Below are positions 31,527 through 39,376 of a stretch of 40,923 nt of DNA, piece after piece. The notes under the pieces are model-generated. The model saw only the letters and a program-made list of their open reading frames with translations. It did not search any database and was not told the DNA's origin. The position numbers and the translations under genes are program-made. Origin of the DNA: Parcubacteria group bacterium GW2011_GWA2_51_10 (lineage in GTDB: Bacteria > Patescibacteriota > Minisyncoccia > Phycocordibacterales > UBA2100). The DNA is taken from the NCBI GenBank assembly GCA_001004265.1, contig LCQS01000008.1, forward strand, positions 1 to 40,923, read 5' to 3'. Each line of letters starts with the position of its first letter. Position 1 is the stretch's first letter.

Positions 31527-32221
31527 ACGTCTTTCCTATTGAGAAGCATGTGTTCAGTGTGTGCGAGATCCTTCAACGTGTCCACTTCCGTATAGGTCTC
31601 GGGATCATGGTAGAACGGTAGCACTCGGGAGCCGTACATAGAACCATGAAGAATGACGTTCGGCCGGATCACGTTCACGTATCCCGTTTGGGCGACGACG
31701 TCGGGCAGTATTTGGCGCGGCATCGAATGCGGCTCCAGTCGCTCATAGATTTCAGGGAATTCTTTTTGCAGAAGCGGCGTGAGAAATTTCCCTTTGTCGC
31801 GTCGCCACATTTTAAACGGCGTGAGCGCGGGCACGGTGACGGAACGCACGGAATCCGCGTCGTCGTTTTCGGAAAGAAGTGCGATCGCTTTGTCTATATC
31901 GCCAGCTTTGCGATAGGGAGAAGTCGCCCATAGCTGGACAACTATATCGGGCTCATACCGCTCGTTCTCCTTAAGCCATTGAAGGGCGTGCTGAAAAACC
32001 GGAAGATCTGGCGTCTCGTCTTTTGCGAGCTCCGAGGGGCGCATGAAAGGGACCTCCGCACCAAATTGTTTCGCGACTGCCGCCGCACTGTGCCCTGTGC
32101 GTGTTACCACCGCCTGCAATGCGAAGCGGTCACCCAAACTTTGTAGATTAGGAAGGTGGGCCGATCGTGCAAAGCCACCAGCCCCCAAAATCGCCACACG
32201 GATTCGACCCTGGGTAGCCAT
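31523..32221 (-). pseudogene. Chimera: Gfo/Idh N-terminus joined to CMP-sugar cytidylyltransferase C-terminus
   Basis: In one open frame of 232 residues, the first ~55 (RVAILGAGGFARSAHLPNL to VAKQFGA) are the Rossmann start of a Gfo/Idh-type oxidoreductase. From EVPFMRPSELAKDETPDLPV onward the sequence is an acylneuraminate cytidylyltransferase (VVQLWATSPYRKAGDID, ALTPFKMW). The normal NeuA start with its ARGGSKGIPRKN nucleotide loop is absent, so CTP transfer is unlikely. The switch falls near 32055-32080, where both families share a run like A-x-x-FGAE. The open frame continues upstream as Gfo-linker-like sequence (VLLTYPESDSAPP). Either a natural recombinant or an assembly join; ATG 32221 is a nominal start. 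Confidence 0.75.
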
Positions 32222-32345
32222 CACGCTAGGTTTCAGTCGCAGGGTATGAACCGGCGGCGCAGAGTCACTTTCTGGATAGGTCAGTAGAACCATCATCGGC
32301 TTTGACATCAATTTTGATGCGGCGAAAGATGCGGGAGCGGATGCA

Positions 32346-33257
32346 GTGAAATTCCAAAAGCGCACGACATCGGAAATTCTCACCAAAGAGGGACTTAGCA
32401 AACCGTACATGTCGCCGCACGCATACGGCGCCACTTATGGCGAACATCGCGATAAGCTAGAGCTTTCGGAAGAACAATACCGGGCTCTGAAAAAGTATGC
32501 AGAAGAGAAGGGGATGTTATTTTTCGCGAGCGTGTGGGATGAAAAAAGCGCAGATTTTCTCGAAGCACTGAATGTGGATGCGTACAAGATTCCGTCGGCC
32601 GATCTTATCAATATTCCGCTCTTAGAGCACGTAGCAAAGAAAGAGAGGCCGGTCTTGATCTCGACTGGCATGAGTACGCTCGAGGAAATAGAGGCCGCAG
32701 TGGACGCCGTCACGATGCACAATCCGCGCCTCATTCTCTTCCAGTGCCTTTCGCTCTACCCCTCCCCGGAAGGAAAAATCAACCTCAAATTCATGGACGT
32801 GCTTAAAGAGCGGTTCCGTCCATTGCCGGTCGGGTATTCCGGACATGAAATGGATCTTTTGCCGACGCTTGCGGCTGTTGCGAGGGGCGCGCACATCGTC
32901 GAGCGGCACCTCACGCTCGACAAGAGAATGAAAGGATCTGATCATGCAGCGTCTCTAGAGCCGCATGAATTTAAAGAGCTTGTCGCTTCCATCCGCCGGG
33001 TCGAAGCGATACTCGGATCTCCCGAAAAGATCATGTATGACGAGCTTGTTCCGCTTCGAGAGAAATTAGCAAAGAGCATCGTCGCGAAACAGAGTATTAA
33101 GAAGGGAACGGTTATCACGCGGGAGATGCTTACCGCAAAAAGCCCTGGTACTGGCATCTCGCCGATAAAGATGCGAGAACTCGTCGGACGCACTGCTTCG
33201 ATTGATCTTCCGGAAGACACGATCGTTCCTAAAGAGGCGCTCACATGGCAGCGCTAA
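32346..33257 (+). CDS. neuB: NeuB-type nonulosonic acid synthase, 5'-truncated
   Basis: Condenses phosphoenolpyruvate with an N-acyl hexosamine to give a sialic- or legionaminic-type acid. The visible part has VKFQKR at the very start, DAYKIPSADLINIPLLEHVA, VLISTGMSTLEEIEAAV, GYSGHEMDLLPTLAAVARGAHIVERHLTLD and a C-terminal SAF domain (GTVITREMLTAKSPGTGIS). Family members have ~25-35 more residues at the N-terminus (IAEIGINHNG region). Here the frame runs back only to a TAG at 32277, and homology starts near DAAKDAGADAVKFQKR. The only in-frame start is GTG 32346. The loss meets the truncated cytidylyltransferase on the other strand, so one event may have damaged both. Confidence 0.8.
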   Translation: MKFQKRTTSEILTKEGLSKPYMSPHAYGATYGEHRDKLELSEEQYRALKKYAEEKGMLFFASVWDEKSADFLEALNVDAYKIPSADLINIPLLEHVAKKERPVLISTGMSTLEEIEAAVDAVTMHNPRLILFQCLSLYPSPEGKINLKFMDVLKERFRPLPVGYSGHEMDLLPTLAAVARGAHIVERHLTLDKRMKGSDHAASLEPHEFKELVASIRRVEAILGSPEKIMYDELVPLREKLAKSIVAKQSIKKGTVITREMLTAKSPGTGISPIKMRELVGRTASIDLPEDTIVPKEALTWQR

Positions 33258-33261
33258 GGAT

Positions 33262-34227
33262 ATGCAATCGGCTATTGTTCTTGTGGGTGCGGGATCTCTC
33301 GGTAGGCACCATCTAGCTGGCCTTCTTCGTTCGACATCACTTTTTTCTATAACAATCGTGGATCCGTCGCCCGATGCTCTCGATCTCGCAAAAAAAACCG
33401 CGGCGGAGTTCCGGGAAAGCGCGCACAAGATTGATTTCCAATTAGAAATGCCAGCGACGAATTCAGTCGATTTGGCGATTATCGCGACAACTTCAGGTCA
33501 CAGGGCGGAGGCCGTGAAAGGTCTACTTGAAAAAGCTGCTACCGTACGTTACATGATCTTGGAGAAGATACTGTTCAATCGTCGCGAAGAATACGCGGAG
33601 ATCAGCGAGCTTCTCGAAAAAAGATGCGTCGTCGCATGGGTCAATCATCCGCGCCGTCTGTATCCCCTGCATAAAGCACTCAAAAAGTATTCCTCCACAC
33701 CCCACTTCTCTCATGCGCGGGGCGGCATTCGCTACGGTCTCATGACGAGTGTGCTCCACTACGCCGACTTTTTTTCCTATCTGAACGGATCAAGTGATTT
33801 CGAGACGGATATCTCTCTTCTTTCGCGCGAGATCGTTCCGAGCAAGCGGGAAGGATACCTCGAACTTTTCGGCACACTCGTCTTTAGGTTCAAGAATGGT
33901 TCTATTGGGGCAGTCACATCGCTTCCACAGCATGAAGGATTGAATGTAAGCATAGCGTCTCCCTCTATGCGCGCGGAACTCGAAGAATCACGTGGGGCCG
34001 CGCGCATTTCGCTCAAAGAGAACGGCTGGAAATGGGAGGAGCACGAAGCACCGTTGCTGCGGCAGAGCGATCTCACGGGCTCTGTGGCGGAAGGCATTTT
34101 GAAAACAGGGGCTTGCGGATTGCCAACGTATAGAGAAGCGGCACAGACACATCTTGCGGTCTTAGAGCCGGTGCAGCTTTTTCTGAAAAAAGCAGGACAC
34201 AATTTTGAGAACTATCCTTTTACATGA
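33262..34227 (+). CDS. Gfo/Idh/MocA-family oxidoreductase
   Basis: 321-residue NAD(P)-dependent sugar oxidoreductase. IVLVGAGSLGRHHLAGLL is the Rossmann motif, VDLAIIATTSGHRAEAV the following strand, and YMILEKILFN stands where the family has its EKP active-site loop, here with Ile in place of Pro. VNHPRRLYPLHKAL continues the substrate domain. In nonulosonic acid clusters such enzymes reduce or oxidise sugar intermediates. The track opens at 33202 inside neuB; ATG 33262, four bases after the neuB stop, is the natural start. Coupled to the next gene by an ATGA overlap. Confidence 0.8.
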   Translation: MQSAIVLVGAGSLGRHHLAGLLRSTSLFSITIVDPSPDALDLAKKTAAEFRESAHKIDFQLEMPATNSVDLAIIATTSGHRAEAVKGLLEKAATVRYMILEKILFNRREEYAEISELLEKRCVVAWVNHPRRLYPLHKALKKYSSTPHFSHARGGIRYGLMTSVLHYADFFSYLNGSSDFETDISLLSREIVPSKREGYLELFGTLVFRFKNGSIGAVTSLPQHEGLNVSIASPSMRAELEESRGAARISLKENGWKWEEHEAPLLRQSDLTGSVAEGILKTGACGLPTYREAAQTHLAVLEPVQLFLKKAGHNFENYPFT

Positions 34228-35159
34228 AGACTCTCCTCGTAGGCACAGGAAAGATGGCGCGCGCGTATGCGGCGGTTTTGAAAGCGCTCGATTTGGATTT
34301 TGACATTATCGGCAGGAGCGAGGCGGGAGTCGCCGGCTTCGAACAGGAAACCGGCATGCGCGCGCGCGCCGGTGGAGTTGCAGTTCTTGAGGGCGCGGAG
34401 AGAGGCTATTCACACGCGATAATCGCCGTCGGTATTCCAGAGCTTCCACGTGTGGCGCAAGAAATAATTACGCTTGGCTGTCCTCATATTCTTCTTGAGA
34501 AACCTGGTGCGCTCTATAAAAATGATTTGCAGAGCTTGCGAGATGAAGCCCAAAAATCCGGAATTTCCGTTTTCATTGCATACAATCGCAGGTACCTTTC
34601 GTCTGTAATCAAAGCGCGTGAAATCGTGGCAGAAGAGGGCCTCCGCTCGTTTTCTTTTGAATTTACCGAGAAGCTCACCGCAAAAGAATCCATTAAGAGA
34701 TTCGGAACGCCGAAAGAAGTGGAAGATAATTGGTTTATTGCCAACTCGACACACGTCGTTGATCTTGCATTCTTTCTCGGCGGGATGCCAAAAGAGATTA
34801 GAGGATTTTCAGCCGTGGGACCTCTCTGGGCACCGCATCCCTCGCTCTTTTCCGGGGCGGGCGTGACACAAAACGGAGTTCCTTTCTCGTATCATGCGAA
34901 TTGGGAGCTACCCGGCCCGTGGAGCGTTACCATTGGGACAAAAAAAAGCACGCTCGTTCTCTTGCCGCTAGAGCAGCTTTCTGTGCTCCGTGAGGGGAAA
35001 CTTGAGCGCGTGGAGGTCGATGATGCTCTCGATAGGGAATTCAAACCGGGATTGTACCGGCAGGTGGAATCATTTTTGAGAAATAAAAGCGAACTACCTG
35101 CACTCGATGATCAGATCGTGAATTTCAGTTGGTATGAACAAATACTCCGAAGAATTTGA
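34224..35159 (+). CDS. Gfo/Idh/MocA-family oxidoreductase
   Basis: 311-residue sugar oxidoreductase. LLVGTGKMARAYAAVL binds the nucleotide, HAIIAVGIPELPRVAQEI follows, and HILLEKPGALYKND has the conserved Glu-Lys-Pro. IAYNRRYLSSVIKA and DNWFIANSTHVVDLAFFLGG place the usual substrate-side Tyr/Arg and His. It is a distant relative, not a copy, of the gene just upstream. A pair of such enzymes behind neuB suggests consecutive redox steps on the same sugar, or one functional and one diverged partner. Last gene of the plus-strand run that begins at neuB. Confidence 0.85.
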   Translation: MKTLLVGTGKMARAYAAVLKALDLDFDIIGRSEAGVAGFEQETGMRARAGGVAVLEGAERGYSHAIIAVGIPELPRVAQEIITLGCPHILLEKPGALYKNDLQSLRDEAQKSGISVFIAYNRRYLSSVIKAREIVAEEGLRSFSFEFTEKLTAKESIKRFGTPKEVEDNWFIANSTHVVDLAFFLGGMPKEIRGFSAVGPLWAPHPSLFSGAGVTQNGVPFSYHANWELPGPWSVTIGTKKSTLVLLPLEQLSVLREGKLERVEVDDALDREFKPGLYRQVESFLRNKSELPALDDQIVNFSWYEQILRRI

Positions 35160-35170
35160 TAGTATGACGC

Positions 35171-35198
35171 TTGCTCTCGCGGCCGCATAGGGTAGAGT
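35171..35198 (+). promoter_or_regulatory. Putative promoter of the PaaX/Cas2-like regulator
   Basis: TTGCTC, a 16-base spacer and TAGAGT, then seven bases to the ATG at 35206. An alternative ATG at 35202 lies in a different, short-lived frame. Confidence 0.45.
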
Positions 35199-35205
35199 CA
35201 TATGA

Positions 35206-35775
35206 ATGTCAAGGAAATATTCGAGACTAAGCATGCGAGCGCGCCTTGGTTCCATAGAGCGAGATATCCTAGAGGAACTGACTCTCGGCGACATGATGTA
35301 CTCTTTTCTCCTTTCTGGAAGATCTACAAAACAGTTCTATCGGCTCGCACGGGAGCGAGCTACCTATCGCTATCGTCGAAAGCTCGCCATACAGCGTCTT
35401 ATTGAATTCGAGTACATTCGTGAGCGCGGCAAATATCTTGGGATTACAAGGGGAGGTAGAAATGCCCTCGGCGTAAGCATCGACGAAACACATAGACTTC
35501 TTTCAACAGCAGTATGGGACCACAAGTGGCGCATCGCAACGTTCGACATCCCCGAAAAATATAGGCTACTCCGCGACAAGGTGCGGGCGGTCCTAAAGAA
35601 GGCGGGTTTTGTAAAGCTCCAGCAGAGCATATGGGTGTTTCCTCACGAGTGCGAGGAACTTGTGCAGCTTATTAAAGAGGAATCTCGATTGTCGAGATAT
35701 ATTCTGTATGGAGTTTTGTCTCGCATAGAGGGCGAAGAGCGACTAAAGAAACTGTTCTCGCTGAAAGAAAAGTGA
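35206..35775 (+). CDS. PaaX-like regulator with Cas2-like C-terminal domain
   Basis: 189-residue protein. The N-terminal ~100 residues are basic and look like a winged helix (YRYRRKLAIQRLIEFEYI, ITRGGRNALG). The C-terminal ~80 carry KWRIATFDIPEKYRLLRDKVRAVL and VKLQQSIWVFPHECEEL, the ferredoxin-like domain that PaaX repressors share with Cas2. No cas genes or repeats are present, so it is not part of a CRISPR system. It is most likely a DNA-binding repressor, perhaps of the surrounding glycan operons; such stand-alone genes are frequent in CPR genomes. It stands alone with its own short-leader promoter. Confidence 0.7.
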   Translation: MSRKYSRLSMRARLGSIERDILEELTLGDMMYSFLLSGRSTKQFYRLARERATYRYRRKLAIQRLIEFEYIRERGKYLGITRGGRNALGVSIDETHRLLSTAVWDHKWRIATFDIPEKYRLLRDKVRAVLKKAGFVKLQQSIWVFPHECEELVQLIKEESRLSRYILYGVLSRIEGEERLKKLFSLKEK

Positions 35776-35851
35776 CTGACGCCTTGTATAACGCTGATTA
35801 ACGCGGCCGCGAAGATAGCGTCATGTCGGAGTCTTTCTTGAGGTCTGCGAG

Positions 35852-35879
35852 TTGTTTCTGTCGTCAAGACACGTATACT
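35852..35879 (+). promoter_or_regulatory. Putative promoter of the 4,6-dehydratase gene
   Basis: TTGTTT, a 16-base spacer and TATACT at 35874-35879; the ATG follows after 11 bases at 35891. A good -10 box and an acceptable -35 box. Confidence 0.5.
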
Positions 35880-35890
35880 ACTGGGCGACC

Positions 35891-36991
35891 ATGAAGCGTC
35901 TCGTTAAACCGAAGAAAAAGTTCGCGCGGCCGGCAAGTGCTCGCAAAATCGCCGAGGAACCGAAGTCGATTCTCATAACAGGAGGTGCAGGTTTTGTAGG
36001 CAGCAACGTACTGCGATATCTGTGGAAGAGATATCCGAGGTCGCAGTTCCACGTGCTCGATGCGCTTACTTATGCAGGAGATCTGCGCAATATTCCGGAC
36101 GAGATCCATTCCGATCCCCGCTTTCATTTTTGGTACGGAGACGTTCGCAATGCGAAGCTCGTCGAGGCCATCGTCGCGCAGTGCGACATCGTGATACATT
36201 TTGCGGCGGAAACGCATGTCGCACGCTCGATCCACGACGATATCAATTTCTTCTCAACCGACGTCATCGGCACGCAAGTGGTGACGAGCGCCGTGCTGCA
36301 GCACAAGGGCTCTGTAAAACGATTCATTCATACATCGACGAGCGAAGTGTATGGGACAGCTCGCACAGAAACGATGGACGAGATGCATCCCCTAGAGCCG
36401 CAAAGCCCTTATGCTGCTGCTAAAACAGGAGCCGATCGGCTCGTGTATTCATATATCACAACGCACGCGATTCCTGCCGTCATTATTAGGCCGTTCAATC
36501 TCTACGGTCCTAACCAGCATTTAGAGAAATTGATCCCGCGATTCATCACGAGCGCGCTTCTCGGAGAGTCGATGACTATTCATGGCAGCGGGGAAAGCAG
36601 ACGCGATTTCACGTATGTGGAGGATCTCGCGCGCGCGATAGAGCTGATAATCGAAGCGCCGGGCGAGAAAGTGAACGGAGAAGTCTTTAACATCGCCAAT
36701 AGCCGCGCGACTTCGGTCCTTGAGATCGCGGACATGATACTGAAGATACGACCGGTCAAAACAAAGAAGAAAGCAGTATTCACAGAGTACACCCTTAATA
36801 TCGGTGACCGCCCTGGGCAGGTCTTTAAGCATATCGGCAACACGGATAAAATTCGATCTGTCTTGGGTTGGAAACCGCGAGTTTCTTTTGAAGAGGGAAT
36901 TAAAAAAACAATCGCCTGGTATGAAGGGTTTATTATCGAGGCGAAATCCAGCCGCGTGCGGCTGCGGCGCCGAGTGCAATCGGCAGGATAA
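35891..36991 (+). CDS. Nucleotide-sugar 4,6-dehydratase (RmlB/LegB-like SDR)
   Basis: 366-residue extended SDR. After a basic ~28-residue extension (KRLVKPKKKFARPASARK) comes ILITGGAGFVGSNVLRYL. The active site reads HTSTSEVYGTARTETMDE and SPYAAAKTGADRLVYSY; Tyr, Lys and the dehydration Glu are present. RmlB has STDEVYG here, while STSEVYG is closer to LegB-type UDP-GlcNAc 4,6-dehydratases and GDP-mannose dehydratases. FNLYGPNQHLEKLIPRFI and SRRDFTYVEDLARAIEL are family hallmarks. It would supply the 4-keto-6-deoxy precursor for the aminotransferases or the nonulosonic branch. The 3' end overlaps the convergent nudix gene by 59 bp. ATG 35891 is preferred over the track start 35852. Confidence 0.85.
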   Translation: MKRLVKPKKKFARPASARKIAEEPKSILITGGAGFVGSNVLRYLWKRYPRSQFHVLDALTYAGDLRNIPDEIHSDPRFHFWYGDVRNAKLVEAIVAQCDIVIHFAAETHVARSIHDDINFFSTDVIGTQVVTSAVLQHKGSVKRFIHTSTSEVYGTARTETMDEMHPLEPQSPYAAAKTGADRLVYSYITTHAIPAVIIRPFNLYGPNQHLEKLIPRFITSALLGESMTIHGSGESRRDFTYVEDLARAIELIIEAPGEKVNGEVFNIANSRATSVLEIADMILKIRPVKTKKKAVFTEYTLNIGDRPGQVFKHIGNTDKIRSVLGWKPRVSFEEGIKKTIAWYEGFIIEAKSSRVRLRRRVQSAG

Positions 36992-37496
36992 TCGCTTTGT
37001 GACTCCAGACGAGTTCGTCGTAATCCAACGTACACCAGTCGTAAAACTCGCCCTTTGTCCGGATGGTTCCGCAGGTTACCCGTGCGATGTGAATGCGCAT
37101 CTCGTATATCCCCCTCGCGTCGGGCGGTATGTCGAGTTCGACTACTCGGTGCGGGCCATCGAGGGTGACATCAGCCCCGACCTCCATTTCCAGGAGTCGT
37201 AGCATCGCCTGTGTGCCGTTTTCCGTCCGGTGCGTAACTCCGAGAGAGTGGAGCAATCCTGGATAAGGCTCAGCGGGGTCCTCGGCGAGCGGGGGACGAC
37301 GCGCGAGGAAAACCTCGCCTCTCGAATTGAGAAATGCGACCTCCGTCGAAATACACTGACGCCACGGGAGCTGCAATTCATACAACGCGCTCGGCAGCCG
37401 CTGTTTTGCTGCTATCATTGCCCCGATTTTTTTGAATATCGGGATGGCGGCGTCAATCTCGTCTTGCGTTAATTCAACATCAGGTGACGGTTCCAT
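36933..37496 (-). CDS. Nudix-fold protein with a degenerate nudix box
   Basis: 187-residue protein. The region GVTHRTENGTQAMLRLLEMEVGA keeps the spacing of a nudix box (G-x5-E-x7-R), but the next Glu is Leu and one of the EE pair is Met. FLNSRGEVFLARRPP and WCTLDYDELVWSHKAII fit the fold. IPP isomerase-like nudix proteins have similar surroundings. Catalysis is uncertain. ATG 37496 has a strong ribosome site (AAGGAGAG, four bases away), so the track start at 37559 is rejected. This is one of few genes here with a clear Shine-Dalgarno site, and it may be a stand-alone housekeeping gene. Confidence 0.65.
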   Translation of the reverse strand: MEPSPDVELTQDEIDAAIPIFKKIGAMIAAKQRLPSALYELQLPWRQCISTEVAFLNSRGEVFLARRPPLAEDPAEPYPGLLHSLGVTHRTENGTQAMLRLLEMEVGADVTLDGPHRVVELDIPPDARGIYEMRIHIARVTCGTIRTKGEFYDWCTLDYDELVWSHKAIILPIALGAAAARGWISPR

Positions 37497-37562
37497 TGCT
37501 CTCTCCTTATTGATCGGTGAAGCTATTCGCACTAAAGCACGATTTTTGATAAATTGCAAGGG

Positions 37563-37591
37563 TTACAAATTGAAGCTCTGAACCCTACAAT
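37563..37591 (+). promoter_or_regulatory. Putative promoter before a leader ORF and SDR gene
   Basis: TTACAA, a 17-base spacer and TACAAT at 37586-37591. Seven bases later stands an ATG (37599) that opens a ten-codon ORF rather than the main gene. The -35 box is weak. Confidence 0.4.
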
Positions 37592-37598
37592 GAGCCGA

Positions 37599-37631
37599 AT
37601 GTCCAGAATCGGCTCGGTGCAAGAGATATGA
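37599..37631 (+). CDS. Ten-codon leader ORF coupled to the SDR gene
   Basis: ATG seven bases after TACAAT opens MSRIGSVQEI, whose TGA stop overlaps the ATG of the downstream SDR gene (ATATGA). If the transcript is leaderless, ribosomes would load on this ORF and reach the SDR start by reinitiation, since no ribosome site precedes 37628. No attenuator hairpin or codon run suggests sensing. It could also be chance. Confidence 0.3.
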   Translation: MSRIGSVQEI

Positions 37632-38560
37632 GATCGCTCGTGACGGGTGCAGGCGGATTTATCGGCGCAAACTTAGTGCGCGCCCTCAGTGCGCGCGGCG
37701 ATAAAGTGCATGCATGCGTTCGCTCGGCAAGCGATTCGTGGAGACTCCGCGGCATCGAAGATAGCATTATTCTGCATGAGGCAGACGTTTCTTCGCGCGA
37801 GGATATCGAACGCGTCGTTCTCGAGAGCAAACCCGAGCTCGTCTTTCACCTCGCGCATTACGGCGGGAACCGCGGCCAGAACGACGGCGAGGCGATCCGC
37901 CGTGTCATTATTGATGGCACTGCGCATCTTTACGAAGCATGCATGAGGGCGGGAACACTGAAAGCCATCGTCCATGCAGGCACCTCTTCAGAATATGGAG
38001 CCAAAAAAGACGCGATGCGCGAAGACATGGTTCTCGAACCAGATACAGAATACGGCGTTGCAAAAGCGTGGGCGACGCTTTTTGGCGAGCATCTCCGGCG
38101 CGAGAAGGGCGTCCCGATAACCACACTTCGGTTCTTCAGCGTGTATGGCCCGTATGAAGCCCCAACGCGTTTTTTCCCGGCTGTTATTCTTTCTCTCCTC
38201 GCGGGCATGCCTCCATCACTCTCGAATCCATCAACCGTGCGCGATTTCGTTCATGTCGATGATGTTATCAATGCATTTTTACTCGTGCCAGAAAAGGAAG
38301 CCGGTATCTATAATATTGGGACGGGACTTTCCATATCGCTCGAGAGCGCTCTTTCTATTATCCAGCGGGAACTCGGCAGCGACATGAATGTCACGTGGGG
38401 GAACATGGAGGGTAGAAGTTTCGACTCTCCGCTATGGCAAGCCGATATAGAAAAGGCGCGAGAGGTACTCGGATGGAAACCGAAGAGCACATTAGAAGAG
38501 GGCGTGCGAAAGACAGTCGCTTGGTTCAAGGAGCATCGAGACCTATATGCACAAAAGTAA
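37628..38560 (+). CDS. NAD-dependent epimerase/dehydratase (SDR)
   Basis: 310-residue extended SDR. VTGAGGFIGANLVRALSARG binds NAD, VFHLAHYGGNRGQND lines the cofactor, and TSSEYG with TEYGVAKAWATLFGE gives the catalytic Ser/Thr, Tyr and Lys. RFFSVYGPYEAPTRFFP, VRDFVHVDDVINAFL and GWKPKSTLEEGVRKTVAWF are typical of nucleotide-sugar dehydratases, 4-reductases and epimerases such as CDP-abequose synthase-like enzymes. Substrate unknown. It overlaps the transketolase gene by 14 bp, so the two are linked in one operon, which may mean that both act on the same sugar. Confidence 0.85.
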   Translation: MRSLVTGAGGFIGANLVRALSARGDKVHACVRSASDSWRLRGIEDSIILHEADVSSREDIERVVLESKPELVFHLAHYGGNRGQNDGEAIRRVIIDGTAHLYEACMRAGTLKAIVHAGTSSEYGAKKDAMREDMVLEPDTEYGVAKAWATLFGEHLRREKGVPITTLRFFSVYGPYEAPTRFFPAVILSLLAGMPPSLSNPSTVRDFVHVDDVINAFLLVPEKEAGIYNIGTGLSISLESALSIIQRELGSDMNVTWGNMEGRSFDSPLWQADIEKAREVLGWKPKSTLEEGVRKTVAWFKEHRDLYAQK

Positions 38561-39371
38561 GCCGGACATAGAGCAGCTCAAAAAAACCGCGCTTGCCGCG
38601 CGCAAAATGCTGATACGCATTGCTTCAAAGAGCCACTCGCCGCATATCGGCTCGTCGCTTTCGCATATTGATATTACGACCGCCCTCTATTCGGCCATTC
38701 TGAACGTGACGCCGAAAACCGCACGAGACCCGTGCCGTGACAGATTTATTCTAAGCAAGGGACATGCAGCGCTCGGCTACTATTGCGTGCTCGCGCTTCA
38801 CGGATTCATTTCGCAAAAGGAATTGGAACGCTATGGAAAGAACGATACGAAACTTGCAGGGCATCCGGTTCTCGGCACCGCAAAAGGAATTGAGGCGACG
38901 AGCGGCGCCCTTGGGCACGGCTTGGCAATGGCGCTCGGGCTCGCGCTTGCCGGGAAGCGCGACGGCCTTTCTGCGAAGTACGTAGTTCTCGTAAGCGACG
39001 GGGAATGCGATGAGGGATCCACGTGGGAAGCGATCCTCTTAGCCGGGCATCTCGGGCTTGATAATCTCACGGTCATTGTTGATTACAACAAGATCCAGAG
39101 CTTCGGGCGGGTGGAAGAAGTGCTTGATCTCGAGCCGTTCGCCGATAAATGGGAAGCGTCCCGATGGGCGGTCGCCTCTCTCGACGGTCATGATTTTGCG
39201 GAGCTTCTGCCGGCTCTTTCGTCTCTCCCGCTTCGAAAAGGCAAACCGACGGTCATTATCGCGCACACGATAAAAGGGAAGGGCGTTCCGATAATGGAGA
39301 ACAAGCTGGAATGGCATTACCGCGATGTCCGCCCGGAGGATCTTGAAGAGACGCTCGCGCAAGTCTATTAA
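38547..39371 (+). CDS. Transketolase, N-terminal subunit
   Basis: 274-residue thiamine-diphosphate-binding half of a split transketolase. The TPP motif is VSDGECDEGSTWEA through DYNKIQSFG, and ILSKGHAALGYYCVLAL and GALGHGLAMALGLALAGK are family marks with the catalytic His residues. It works with the next gene to form a full enzyme that moves two-carbon units between ketoses and aldoses. In this locus the useful product would be sedoheptulose 7-phosphate for GmhA, or a branched two-carbon side chain on a sugar. Overlaps the SDR gene by 14 bp; the partner starts five bases after its stop. Confidence 0.9.
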   Translation: MHKSKPDIEQLKKTALAARKMLIRIASKSHSPHIGSSLSHIDITTALYSAILNVTPKTARDPCRDRFILSKGHAALGYYCVLALHGFISQKELERYGKNDTKLAGHPVLGTAKGIEATSGALGHGLAMALGLALAGKRDGLSAKYVVLVSDGECDEGSTWEAILLAGHLGLDNLTVIVDYNKIQSFGRVEEVLDLEPFADKWEASRWAVASLDGHDFAELLPALSSLPLRKGKPTVIIAHTIKGKGVPIMENKLEWHYRDVRPEDLEETLAQVY

Positions 39372-39376
39372 CTGTT

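Noticed and set aside
35206-35775. Cas2 of a CRISPR system
   Set aside because: There are no cas1, effector genes or repeat arrays in the window, and the N-terminal HTH fits a PaaX-type regulator.
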